Shown here piece after piece: positions 1 through 8,965 of a stretch of 64,000 nucleotides of DNA; position 1 is the stretch's first letter; every line of letters starts with the position of its first letter. The position numbers were made by a program, and so were the translations under genes. Under the pieces are notes generated by a model. That model searched no databases. It saw nothing but the letters and a program-made list of their open reading frames with translations, and was not told the DNA's origin. This DNA comes from Xanthobacteraceae bacterium (GTDB lineage Bacteria; Pseudomonadota; Alphaproteobacteria; Rhizobiales; Xanthobacteraceae), in assembly GCA_023954195.1 (NCBI GenBank), contig JAMLIK010000001.1:1116001-1180000 (forward strand), given 5' to 3'.

Positions 1-756
1 CGCCACCTTGCCCGACATCATCACGTCGGTGCCGCGGCGGATGCCGTCCACCAGCGACTCGCGGCAACCGTAAAGATTGTCGAACTTCGACTTGGTGACC
101 GAATCGTTGACGTTGATCGCCGGCCACAGCAGCGTGCCGGCCTTCTGCATGTCGTAGAGACGATGCACGCCGGTGGTGGTTTCCTCCGAGACGCCCTTGA
201 TGCTGTCGGCGATTGCCTGGAAATAGCCCTTCGGCTTTTCCTTCAGCTGCTTCTTGAGCAGCGCGAAGAACACTTCCTCCTCTTCCGAGCCGGGCTTGTC
301 GAGGAAAGCGGTGTCGCCCTTCTCGGCGCGCAGCCCGAGATGGACGTACATGGTGGCGTCGCCGCCGTCGTCGAGGATCATGTTCGGGTGGCCGCCTCCG
401 TGCCAGTCGAACAGCTTCGCGGTGTAATCCCAGTAATCCTTCAGCGTCTCGCCCTTCACCGCGAACACCGGAATGCCGGCCGCGGCGATCGCGGCGGCGG
501 CGTGGTCCTGCGTCGAATAGATGTTGCACGATACCCAGCGGATGTCGGCGCCGAGCGCCTTCAGCGTCTCGATCAGCACGCCGGTCTGGATCGTCATGTG
601 CAGGGAGCCCGCGATGCGGGCGCCTTCCAGCGGCTGCTTCGGGCCATATTCCTCGCGGGTCGCCATCAGCCCCGGCATTTCGGTTTCGGCGAGCGACAGT
701 TCCTTGCGGCCGAAATCGGCGAGGCCGATGTCCTTGACGATGTAGTCGGTGGTCAT
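1..756 (-). CDS. ahcY: Adenosylhomocysteinase, N-terminal 252 residues (cut by window start)
   Basis: Hydrolyses S-adenosylhomocysteine to adenosine and homocysteine in the cytoplasm, removing the inhibitory product of methyltransferases. The translation starts [20 protein letters not shown] and carries family motifs: HMTIQT, the [16 protein letters not shown] stretch, [19 protein letters not shown] and [20 protein letters not shown] (catalytic Lys/Asp region). The full family protein is about 470 residues, so the C-terminal NAD-binding half lies outside the window. The ATG at 756 is preceded by AGGA about 10 bases upstream. It is co-oriented with metK and the MetE-like gene, forming a SAM-cycle neighbourhood. 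Recognition is certain; only the 3' end is missing. Confidence 0.97.
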   Translation of the reverse strand, partial: MTTDYIVKDIGLADFGRKELSLAETEMPGLMATREEYGPKQPLEGARIAGSLHMTIQTGVLIETLKALGADIRWVSCNIYSTQDHAAAAIAAAGIPVFAVKGETLKDYWDYTAKLFDWHGGGHPNMILDDGGDATMYVHLGLRAEKGDTAFLDKPGSEEEEVFFALLKKQLKEKPKGYFQAIADSIKGVSEETTTGVHRLYDMQKAGTLLWPAINVNDSVTKSKFDNLYGCRESLVDGIRRGTDVMMSGKVA

Positions 757-803
757 GATCGGATGTTCCTAAATCTGTTTCAGCATGGAGCGGCGTCGTT
801 GCG

Positions 804-940
804 CCCTCTCCTTTTGCGGGAGAGGGCCACACAGGCGCTACGACAAACGCATTTGGGTGAGGGGTTGGTATTCGTATGCGGCAAACGCCCCTCACCCGCC
901 CTCGCTTTGCTCGGGCATCCTCTCCCGCCAGTGGAGAGGG
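804..940. repeat. Imperfect palindromic intergenic repeat (GAGAGGG/CCCTCACC type)
   Basis: The gap between ahcY and metK contains outer arms CCCTCTCC (804) and GGAGAGGG (933-940), and inner arms GTGAGGGG (about 859) and CCCCTCACCC (about 890). The whole could fold into a long hairpin. This layout resembles intergenic palindromes of Bradyrhizobiaceae. Only one copy is in the window, so repeat status rests on resemblance. Confidence 0.55.
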
Positions 941-949
941 AAGAAAGTC

Positions 950-2146
<1,197 letters not shown>

Positions 2147-2165
2147 CAAATCAACCTCTTGTCGT

Positions 2166-2182
2166 CCGCTCCCCATGAGCGG
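2166..2182 (-). promoter_or_regulatory. Short hairpin in the metK leader
   Basis: The arms CCGCTC and GAGCGG with a 5-base loop lie 20 bases upstream of the metK start codon, covering the alternative upstream ATG. A transcript reading metK would fold here. I see neither a SAM-II riboswitch signature nor a U-tract, so a role in regulation is a guess. Confidence 0.3.
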
Positions 2183-2206
2183 CTCTCTCCATGTTGTCGT
2201 GAAATG

Positions 2207-3562
2207 TCATTCGCGACGGCGCGAGATGACGTAGGATTCATCGTAAAACCACAGCCCGTTATACTTGCGCAGAACGTCCCGCGTGGCATCGAGATAACCG
2301 CCGCTCTGGGTGATTTCCGTCAGACGGTCGTCTTCGATCTGGGCGACATAGACCGCCGCGTTCCAGGCTGCGAAGGCCGTCGACGTCCCGATCGGTCCGG
2401 TGACCTCGTGCGGCAGCGCCTCCATATCATAACGGAAGATCGAACGGCTATCGGAATAGGCATTAAAATTAAGGTCGCGCGCCGCCGATCCCAGTTCGTA
2501 TTTGACGGCGCGCAGCAATTCGTGGCGGTTCACCGGAAACGGATTTTCTCCCGGCCACACCGCCTGGACGATTTCCATCCCCGGATCGCTCCCGTGAGAA
2601 TGAATGCCTATCATGCGGCCGCCCGGCCGCAGCGCGCGCGCCAGCGGCGCGACGATGCGCTTGGCGCGAAACGCTTCCGAGGATTTGGCGCGGTAGGGCT
2701 GCGAGGCGATAATCAGGTCGAAATTGGCATCGGCGCGGCCGGCGCGCGGGATCACCTGGTCGAGCAGGAACTGATGGTCCTCGCGATACAGGATCAGCAC
2801 CACCGGGCGCTCATAGACCGGCATCCCCGATCGCTCGCTGACCCCGGCGCGCCAGTTATCCTGAAGGAACGGCTGCAATTCGGCGATCTGGGCCTCGAAC
2901 TCGCCGGCCGAGGCGCCGCGCAGCGGCACTTCCTGCCAGACCATGCCGGCGGCGGCGGCGGCCGCGCGCGGCGCCAGCCATGGCGCCTCGGCATAATGCA
3001 TGTTGGTCAGCACGAAGACGGACGACGGATGCTCGAACAGCCGGTCCGGCAGCTTGTCGAGCGTCAGCTTGACGTCCTCAAGGCTCAACTCCTTGCCGGC
3101 GACGTAGAACGGTACATGCGGGAAGCGGCCGTGCATCGCCCGCAACACCCGCGCCAGCACGGTGCCGTCGCCGCAGCCGGCATCGAACAGCCGCAGCGCC
3201 GGCGGCCGCGGATGCAGGTTACCCAGCTCCATGGCGATGCGTTCGGCGATCACCCGCTTCTCGCTACAGGTGTGGACGAACAGCAGATATTTCTGGCGGT
3301 TCTCGAAAAAGCGGAAATTGGCGCGCGGGTCGCGCCGCTCGATCGGCGCGTCGCGTTCGCGCGGCGGCGGCGCGCCGCCCGGCGTGTTGGCGGCGATGTA
3401 GAGCTGGATCCGCTCCAGCGTGTCGATGGTGATGCGCTTGCCCTCGCGCAGCCGCGCCACCAGCTTGCCGTCGTTGACCGCGCGGCGACCGAAGGTCGAT
3501 TCCGCCATCTCCACCTGACGGCAGAAGTCGGTGATCTGGCCGAGGAGCTGGTCGTGTTTCAT
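2207..3562 (-). CDS. HTH-like domain fused to class I SAM-dependent methyltransferase
   Basis: A 451-residue protein with two parts. Residues 1-60 (MKHDQLLGQITDFCRQ...) resemble small alphaproteobacterial helix-turn-helix proteins with the pattern AESTFGRRAVNDGKLV...LREGKRITIDTLERI. From about residue 130 a Rossmann methyltransferase follows: motif I is LRLFDAGCGDGT, a later motif is FDLIIASQPY, and RALRPGGRMIGIHSHG fits the post-motif III strand. Its substrate cannot be read from the sequence. It lies 60 bp upstream of metK on the same strand, so a role as a SAM-sensing regulator of the SAM cycle is attractive but unproven. It could also be a plain RNA or small-molecule methyltransferase. 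Confidence 0.7.
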   Translation of the reverse strand: MKHDQLLGQITDFCRQVEMAESTFGRRAVNDGKLVARLREGKRITIDTLERIQLYIAANTPGGAPPPRERDAPIERRDPRANFRFFENRQKYLLFVHTCSEKRVIAERIAMELGNLHPRPPALRLFDAGCGDGTVLARVLRAMHGRFPHVPFYVAGKELSLEDVKLTLDKLPDRLFEHPSSVFVLTNMHYAEAPWLAPRAAAAAAGMVWQEVPLRGASAGEFEAQIAELQPFLQDNWRAGVSERSGMPVYERPVVLILYREDHQFLLDQVIPRAGRADANFDLIIASQPYRAKSSEAFRAKRIVAPLARALRPGGRMIGIHSHGSDPGMEIVQAVWPGENPFPVNRHELLRAVKYELGSAARDLNFNAYSDSRSIFRYDMEALPHEVTGPIGTSTAFAAWNAAVYVAQIEDDRLTEITQSGGYLDATRDVLRKYNGLWFYDESYVISRRRE

Positions 3563-3719
3563 CGGAGCCGGTGGGCAGCGCGGGAGTGGGCAAAAACAGT
3601 GGGCAGAAAATTACTAATCGCGATCCTCTACCACGATCTTCCCACAAAGCAAACGCCGCGCCGCACGAAATCGACGCGACGCGATCCGGCCGCCCCATGG
3701 GCCGGATCCAGATTGAGCC

Positions 3720-4157
3720 TCAATTCCCCTCGGCGCGACCGAACGCGGCGCGGATCGTCCACAAACGCTCCGCGGTCGGGATGCGCATGGTCATATGCAG
3801 CCGCGCGCCGCGCTCGATGAAATGGATGGAGAACGGCAGGCCGGAGAGCCGTGGGTTTGCCGCCCCCTCCCAACGCCCCTCGCCGCGCGCGGCGGCAAGG
3901 CCGCCCTCGACATCGGCCGCTACCCGCGCGATCCAGCCGTTATTGGCGGTCACGGTCAGATCGCGCCCGGTTCCGGTAATCACGATCCGGCAGGATGTGC
4001 ACTGTCCCGCGTTGGATTCGAGCTGCCGCCAGCCGCCGACCCAATGCCCGGCCTGCGCCATCGCCGGAGCGGGCGCGGCGGCAAGCACGAGGATCGCCGC
4101 CGCGCCGCGCAGCGAAATCCGGTTTCGCGCACGGCGCGGCAGCCAGCCGGGCCTCAT
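3720..4157 (-). CDS. Small exported protein of unknown function
   Basis: A 145-residue product. I take the ATG at 4157 because it gives a clear signal peptide: basic MRPGWLPRRARNR, a hydrophobic AAAILVLAAA core and a likely signal peptidase site after AMAQA. The mature part (about 110 residues) has a CTSC pair near its start and reads like a small beta-rich periplasmic protein; I do not recognise a family. The start codon overlaps the stop of the MetE-like gene as ATGA, so the two are probably translationally coupled. An alternative ATG at 4259 would add 34 residues that bury the signal peptide. Confidence 0.6.
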   Translation of the reverse strand: MRPGWLPRRARNRISLRGAAAILVLAAAPAPAMAQAGHWVGGWRQLESNAGQCTSCRIVITGTGRDLTVTANNGWIARVAADVEGGLAAARGEGRWEGAANPRLSGLPFSIHFIERGARLHMTMRIPTAERLWTIRAAFGRAEGN

Positions 4158-5272
4158 GACCCCCAGATGTCTTTCGCGACATCGACGGCGAGCTTGAGCT
4201 TGGCCCATTGCTCGTCCTCGGACAGCACGTTGCCCTCCTCGGTCGAGGCGAAGCCGCATTGCGGCGACAGCGCCAGTTGTTCCAGCGGCGCGAACTTCGC
4301 CGCTTCCGCAATCCTCGCCTTGATCGCCTCCTGGCTTTCAAGCTCGCCGAACTTTGAGGTGATGACGCCGACCACCACCACCTTGTTGCCCTTGGGCAGG
4401 AAGCGCAGCGGCTCGAAGCCGCCGGCGCGGTCGGAATCGTATTCCAGGAAGTAGCCGTCGTAATTGATCTTGCCGAGCAGCGTTTCGGCCACCGGCTCGT
4501 AGCCGCCGGACGAAATCCAGGTCGAGCGGAAATTGCCGCGGCAGACGTGGGTGGTGATGGTCATGTCGGCCGGGCGCTCGGCGATGGCGTAGTTGATGAC
4601 GCGGGCGTAAATCTCCTGCAAACCGTCGGGATTGTCGCCGCGCTCGCGCGACTTCTTCAATTCCTCCTGCGAGCAGAGATAGGCCCACACGGTGTCGTCG
4701 AACTGCAAGTAGCGGCAGCCCGCGTCGTAGAACGCCTTCACCGCCTTGCGGTAGGTCTTGCCGAGATCCTCGAAGAACGGTTCGAGATCAGGATAGACTT
4801 CCTTCGAGATCAGGTTGCGGCCGCCGCGGAAATGCAGCACCGCGGGCGAGGGTATCGTCATCTTGGCGGTGACGCCGGCCGCGTCCGCGTGCTTCTTCAG
4901 GAAGCGGAAGTGATCGAGCATCGGATGGTCGTCGGGAAAATCGATCTTGCCGATGACGCGCACCGCGTCGTGGCGGGTCTGAACGCCGGCGAACTGGATG
5001 CCGAGGTCGGGGTGAAACAGTTCGCAGCCGGTCAGGCTTTTCAGAAAATCGAAGTGCCACCACGAGCGGCGAAACTCGCCGTCGGTCGCAAGCTGCAAGC
5101 CGATCGACGCCTGCTTCCGCACCGCCTTCTCAATCTCGCTGTCCTCGATCTTGCGCAATTCATCGGCCGAGATCTCGCCTTTCTCCAACCTGGCGCGCGC
5201 CTCCTTGATGCGCGGCGGGCGCAGCAGGCTGCCGACTTCGTCGGCACGGAACGGCGGTTTTGTTCTTTGCAT
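4154..5272 (-). CDS. Cobalamin-independent methionine synthase-like protein (MetE C-terminal domain family)
   Basis: A 372-residue zinc methyltransferase-fold protein of the short MetE-like type (YxjG/YxjH-like), which has only the C-terminal catalytic barrel of MetE. It starts MQRTKPPFRADEVGSLLRPP, the usual N-terminus of this group. Likely zinc ligands are His and Cys in TTHVCRGNFRS and the late Cys in LALSPQCGFAS; YLQFDDTVWAYL supplies the acidic substrate pocket. The methyl donor is not defined by sequence; methyltetrahydrofolate, methylcobalamin proteins or S-methyl compounds are all possible. Proximity to ahcY and metK supports methionine regeneration. Confidence 0.85.
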   Translation of the reverse strand: MQRTKPPFRADEVGSLLRPPRIKEARARLEKGEISADELRKIEDSEIEKAVRKQASIGLQLATDGEFRRSWWHFDFLKSLTGCELFHPDLGIQFAGVQTRHDAVRVIGKIDFPDDHPMLDHFRFLKKHADAAGVTAKMTIPSPAVLHFRGGRNLISKEVYPDLEPFFEDLGKTYRKAVKAFYDAGCRYLQFDDTVWAYLCSQEELKKSRERGDNPDGLQEIYARVINYAIAERPADMTITTHVCRGNFRSTWISSGGYEPVAETLLGKINYDGYFLEYDSDRAGGFEPLRFLPKGNKVVVVGVITSKFGELESQEAIKARIAEAAKFAPLEQLALSPQCGFASTEEGNVLSEDEQWAKLKLAVDVAKDIWGS

Positions 5273-5306
5273 GATCCTTTACCTCTGGATAATTCCAACG
5301 TCAGTT

Positions 5307-5389
5307 CGTCATCGCGAGCGTAGCGAAGCAATCCGGAGACGACAAGCGAAGGCTGGATCGCTTCGTCGCTCGCGCTTCTCGCAATGACG
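5307..5389. repeat. Family B palindromic repeat, copy 1
   Basis: It starts CGTCATCGCGAGCGTAGCG and ends CTTCTCGCAATGACG, with inner AAGCAATCC and CTGGATCGCTTCGTCGCT. It could fold into one long hairpin between the MetE-like gene and livF. Other copies lie at 36504, 37596, 42629 and 48878. Copies 1 and 5 are in the opposite orientation to copies 2-4. Confidence 0.85.
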
Positions 5390-5397
5390 GCTGGACG

Positions 5398-6114
5398 TCA
5401 CTCTCGCGCCCCACCCCCGACGCCCAAAAATCGCTCCAGCGGCGCGGGGTCGGCCTGCAACGCCGCGCTCGACGCCTCGTGGACGATGGTGCCGCGATCG
5501 AGGATCACGACGCGGTCGGCGAGCCGGAGGATCTTGTGGGCGTTCTGCTCGACGATGATCGCGCAGATGCCGCCGGCGCGGGTAATCTCGCCGAGCGCCG
5601 CCAGCAATTCGTCGACGATGATCGGCGCCAGCCCCTCGGTCGGCTCGTCGAGCAGCAGCACCTTGGGATTGAGCGTCAAGGCGCGGCCGATCGCCAGCAT
5701 CTGCTGCTCGCCGCCGGAAAGCTGATTGCCGAAATTCCCGCGCCGCTCTTTCAGGCGCGGGAACAGCGTATAGACCCGCTCGACGTCCCATGGGCCGGGC
5801 TGCGCCACCGCCGTCATGTTCTCCTCGACGGAGAGCGAGCGGAAGATATCGCGCTCCTGCGGCACCCAGCCGATGCCGGCGCGGGCGCGCTGATCCGAGC
5901 GCAGCCGCGTCAGATCGGTGTCGCCGAGGCGAATGACGCCGCCGAAGCGGCGCGTCGCGCCGACGATGGAGTTGATTAACGTGGTCTTGCCGGTGCCGTT
6001 GCGGCCGAGCAGCGCCAGCACCTCGCCATCCGCGAGTTTCAGGGTGAGGTCCGACAACACCACGGCGTCGCCGTAACCGGCGCGAAGATGTTCGATGCTC
6101 AGCAATTCACGCAT
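5398..6114 (-). CDS. livF: Branched-chain amino acid type ABC transporter ATPase, LivF
   Basis: A 238-residue cytoplasmic ATPase subunit energising import through LivH/LivM. Visible motifs: Walker A GRNGTGKTT near residue 37, Q-loop VPQERDIF, signature LSGGEQQM, Walker B VLLLDEPTEG and the switch His region VEQNAH. The VEQNAH and DEPTEGLAP pattern marks LivF rather than LivG. The start overlaps the livG stop by 8 bases. It is the last gene of livH-M-G-F. Ligands of Liv-type systems vary (branched amino acids, aromatic acids, amides), so the substrate is open. Confidence 0.93.
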   Translation of the reverse strand: MRELLSIEHLRAGYGDAVVLSDLTLKLADGEVLALLGRNGTGKTTLINSIVGATRRFGGVIRLGDTDLTRLRSDQRARAGIGWVPQERDIFRSLSVEENMTAVAQPGPWDVERVYTLFPRLKERRGNFGNQLSGGEQQMLAIGRALTLNPKVLLLDEPTEGLAPIIVDELLAALGEITRAGGICAIIVEQNAHKILRLADRVVILDRGTIVHEASSAALQADPAPLERFLGVGGGARE

Positions 6115-6859
6115 CGAAACCCTCGCCGAGATAGACCGCCTTGACGCGCGGATCGCGCGACACCTCGTTCGGCGTGCCTTCGACCAGCATCGCGCCGCCG
6201 ACCAGCACCGAAATGCGGTCGGCGAACGAGAACACCAGGTCCATGTCGTGTTCGATCAACAGCACCGTCACCTCGCGCGGCAAGGCGGCGACGGCGGCGA
6301 GAATATCGTGGCGCTCGCTCTGCGGCACGCCGGCGGCCGGCTCGTCCAGCAGCAGCACGCGTGGCCTGGTGGCGATCGCCAGCGCGATCTCCAGCAGCCG
6401 CTGTTTGCCGTAGGGCAGCGTTCCGGTCGGCTCGTTCATCACGTCGAGCAGATGGAAGCGCGCGAGGTTTTCGGCGATCTCGGCGTTGACGTCGGCGCGC
6501 GTGCCCATGCGCCGCCACCAGTCGCCGCCATGGCCGAGCCGCTCCGCCACCGCGAGCCCGATGGTCTCCAGCGGCGTCAGGTCGGCGTAGAGCTGGTTGA
6601 TCTGGAAGGTCCGCGACAGCCCGCGCCGGACCCGCGCCCGCACCGACAGGCCGGTGATGTCCGCGCCCTCCAGCAGGATTTTGCCGCCGTTGGGCCGGAT
6701 CACGCCGGTCAGGAGATTAATCACCGTGGTCTTGCCGGCGCCGTTGGGGCCGATCAGGGCATGCCGCGCGCCGGCCGCGACCTTCAGCGACAATTCGCGG
6801 GTGACGTGCAGGCCGCCAAACTGCTTGTCGAGGCCAACGGTTTCCAGCGCGAAGCTCAT
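6107..6859 (-). CDS. livG: Branched-chain amino acid type ABC transporter ATPase, LivG
   Basis: A 250-residue ATPase subunit, partner of LivF. Walker A is GPNGAGKTT, the signature is the LivG-type LPYGKQRLLEIALA, Walker B is VLLLDEPAAGVP and the switch is LLIEHDMDLVF. The ATG at 6859 starts MSFALETVGLDKQFGG, the usual LivG N-terminus, and overlaps the livM stop as ATGA. The same open frame continues far upstream through livM; that part is a shadow of livM. Confidence 0.93.
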   Translation of the reverse strand: MSFALETVGLDKQFGGLHVTRELSLKVAAGARHALIGPNGAGKTTVINLLTGVIRPNGGKILLEGADITGLSVRARVRRGLSRTFQINQLYADLTPLETIGLAVAERLGHGGDWWRRMGTRADVNAEIAENLARFHLLDVMNEPTGTLPYGKQRLLEIALAIATRPRVLLLDEPAAGVPQSERHDILAAVAALPREVTVLLIEHDMDLVFSFADRISVLVGGAMLVEGTPNEVSRDPRVKAVYLGEGFDA

Positions 6860-7887
6860 GACGCGCTCCGGTCCGGCGCGGCCGCGTGACCGCGCGCCGC
6901 CGCGATGCGCCGCAGCACCAGACGGGGCAACCACTGAACGCCACGATACATCCGCTCGCGGCCGATCAGCACGATCAGGACCAGCACCAGGCCGATCCAG
7001 AACTGCCAGAACTGCGGCGTCCACGACGAGAACATGTCTTGCAGCACCCGGAACACCACCGCGCCGATCAGGCCGCCGTAGAGATAGCCGGCGCCACCGA
7101 TCACCAATACCAGCAACAGATCGGCGGAGCGCTCGAACGAAAACACGTCGAGGGAAGCCAGCGCCGTGGTCTGGGTGAACAGGGCGCCGGCGATGCCGGC
7201 ATAGAACGCCGAGAGCGTATAGATCGCGATCAGGCGGCGGTTGACCGGGATGCCGATGGCGGCGGCGCGCAGCGGGTTGTTGCGGATCGCGCGCAGCGAC
7301 AGGCCGAACGGCGAATACACGATCAGCCGCGCCAGCAGGAACAGCACCGCCAGAACCGCCAGGCAATAGATGAAACCGACCTTGCCGAACAGATCGAAGG
7401 CGAACAGCCCGAGGACCGGATCGATGACGATGCCCTGTAACCCGTCGAACCCGCCGGTGATGTCGGAGAACTTGTTGGCGAGTTCGCGCAGCAGCAGCGC
7501 GATGCCGAGCGTCACCATCAGCTGGCTCAGTTCGGAGCCGCGGATCACCAGGAAACTGGTGGCGAAACCCAGCACCATGGCGGCGAGCCCGGCCACCACC
7601 AGCGCCAGCACCGGCTCCTTGACAATGCCATGCACCGCCAGCAGCCCGGCGGCATAGGCGCCGACGCCGAAGAACGCGGCATGTCCCAGCGAGACGATGC
7701 CGGCATAGCCGAGGATCAGGTCGAGCGACAGCGCGAACAGCCCAAGCCAAGCCATTTCGGTGAGGATCAGGTAGCGGTCCGGGAACACGAAGATCGCCGC
7801 CACCGCGATCAGCCAGAACGCGGTCTCGCCGTGCCCCCAGCGGGCGCGCCGCAGCACCGCCTCTCCGACCCCGTGATCCGCCCTCAT
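6856..7887 (-). CDS. livM: Branched-chain amino acid type ABC transporter permease, LivM
   Basis: A 343-residue inner-membrane permease with many hydrophobic helices and the LivM-type segment SLDLILGYAGIVSLGHAAFFGVG near residues 55-75, plus the conserved loop FGLSLRAIRNNPLRAAAIGI (coupling region facing the ATPases). Starts MRADHGVGEAVLRR; the first 20 residues are cytoplasmic. It is 7 bp downstream of livH and overlaps livG by 4 bp, so the order is one operon. Confidence 0.93.
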   Translation of the reverse strand: MRADHGVGEAVLRRARWGHGETAFWLIAVAAIFVFPDRYLILTEMAWLGLFALSLDLILGYAGIVSLGHAAFFGVGAYAAGLLAVHGIVKEPVLALVVAGLAAMVLGFATSFLVIRGSELSQLMVTLGIALLLRELANKFSDITGGFDGLQGIVIDPVLGLFAFDLFGKVGFIYCLAVLAVLFLLARLIVYSPFGLSLRAIRNNPLRAAAIGIPVNRRLIAIYTLSAFYAGIAGALFTQTTALASLDVFSFERSADLLLVLVIGGAGYLYGGLIGAVVFRVLQDMFSSWTPQFWQFWIGLVLVLIVLIGRERMYRGVQWLPRLVLRRIAAARGHAAAPDRSAS

Positions 7888-7894
7888 GTCCCGC

Positions 7895-8764
7895 TCACCG
7901 TTGCGCCACGCGGCCGAACAGACCGTTCGGCCGCCAGATCAGGATCACGATCATCAGTGTGTAAATGACGAAGGCTCCGAGCTTCGGCACGTAATACTTG
8001 CCGGCGACGTCGGCGATACCGAGCAGGAGCGAGGCCAGGAACGGCCCGGTGATGGTCTGGGAGCCGCCCACCGTCACCACGATCAGGAAGTAGATCATGA
8101 ATTTCAGCGGAAAATACGGATCGAGCCCGAGGATTTCCGCGCCGAGCGCGCCGCCGAGCCCGGCGAGCCCGGAGCCGAACGCGAAGGTCAGCGCGAACAC
8201 CTGCGGCACGTTGATGCCGAGGCCCGAGGCGGCGCGCGGATTATCCACCGCCGCGCGCAGCCGGCTGCCGAAGCGGGTGTTCGCGAGCGTCATCTGAATG
8301 CCGAGCGTCAACAGCCCGCAGATCACGATAATCATCAGGCGATAGCGGCCGACGCCGATGCCGAAAACCTGGAACTGGCCTTGCAGCATTTCCGGCAGGT
8401 GAATGAACACCTGCGACGAGCCCATGACGTAGTCCACCGCCGTCACCGCCATGAACACCAGCCCGATGGTGAACAGCACCTGATCGAGCGGATTGCGGTG
8501 ATAAAGCCGCTTGTAGAGCGTCTGCTCCATGACGATGCCGACCGCCGCGCTGACGACGAAGGCAATCGGCAGGGCGACGAAGAACGGCACGCCGGAGCGG
8601 TTGACCAGCACCGCGCAGACATAGCCGCCGATCATGGCGAACGCACCGTGCGCGAGGTTGACGAAGTTCATCAGCCCGAGCGTCACCGCCAGCCCGCACG
8701 ACAGCACGAACAGCAACATGCCGTAAGCGATGCCGTCGAACAGGATGGTCGGAAGCGCGGTCAT
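7895..8764 (-). CDS. livH: Branched-chain amino acid type ABC transporter permease, LivH
   Basis: A 289-residue integral membrane permease. It opens with TILFDGIAYGMLLFVLSCGL and continues with GLMNFVNLAHGAFAMIGGYV, the signature region of LivH, then RFGSRLRAAVDNPRAASGLG for the coupling helix. It pairs with LivM. The gene heads the livHMGF run. The binding-protein gene lies 201 bp further upstream, separated by a family A repeat, so the two may be read from one promoter with the repeat as an mRNA hairpin. Confidence 0.93.
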   Translation of the reverse strand: MTALPTILFDGIAYGMLLFVLSCGLAVTLGLMNFVNLAHGAFAMIGGYVCAVLVNRSGVPFFVALPIAFVVSAAVGIVMEQTLYKRLYHRNPLDQVLFTIGLVFMAVTAVDYVMGSSQVFIHLPEMLQGQFQVFGIGVGRYRLMIIVICGLLTLGIQMTLANTRFGSRLRAAVDNPRAASGLGINVPQVFALTFAFGSGLAGLGGALGAEILGLDPYFPLKFMIYFLIVVTVGGSQTITGPFLASLLLGIADVAGKYYVPKLGAFVIYTLMIVILIWRPNGLFGRVAQR

Positions 8765-8807
8765 CTTGGCCTGCTTGCGGCGGTCGTGGCCGCCCTACCG
8801 TTTCATT

Positions 8808-8935
8808 GTCCCCGCGCGAGCGGGGACCCATAGCCCCTGACGCAAGCGAAATCCGCATGGCCCTTCATCACAGGCGACGACCGCCTTCCGCCCAACCGGC
8901 GGAGCGGCGTATGGGTCCCCGCCCGCGCGGGGACG
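8808..8935. repeat. Family A palindromic repeat, copy 1 (diverged)
   Basis: Arms GTCCCCGCGCGAGCGGGGAC and GTCCCCGCCCGCGCGGGGAC, with the family's CCCATAGCCCCTG left and GGCGTATGGG right inner borders. The core differs from the other five copies. It lies between livH and the binding-protein gene, both on the minus strand. This would put a long stable hairpin in the mRNA behind the binding-protein gene, an arrangement that often lets the binding protein be expressed above the membrane subunits. Confidence 0.85.
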
Positions 8936-8965
8936 TCGCTGATGATGGAGAAATACGGCAATCGC

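Noticed and set aside
757-949. SAH riboswitch before ahcY
   Set aside because: The gap is filled by a repeat-like palindrome; no SAH-riboswitch core motif was recognised.
2147-2206. SAM-II riboswitch before metK
   Set aside because: The 60-bp leader is short and shows only one six-base-pair hairpin; no pseudoknot core or conserved A-rich segment is visible.
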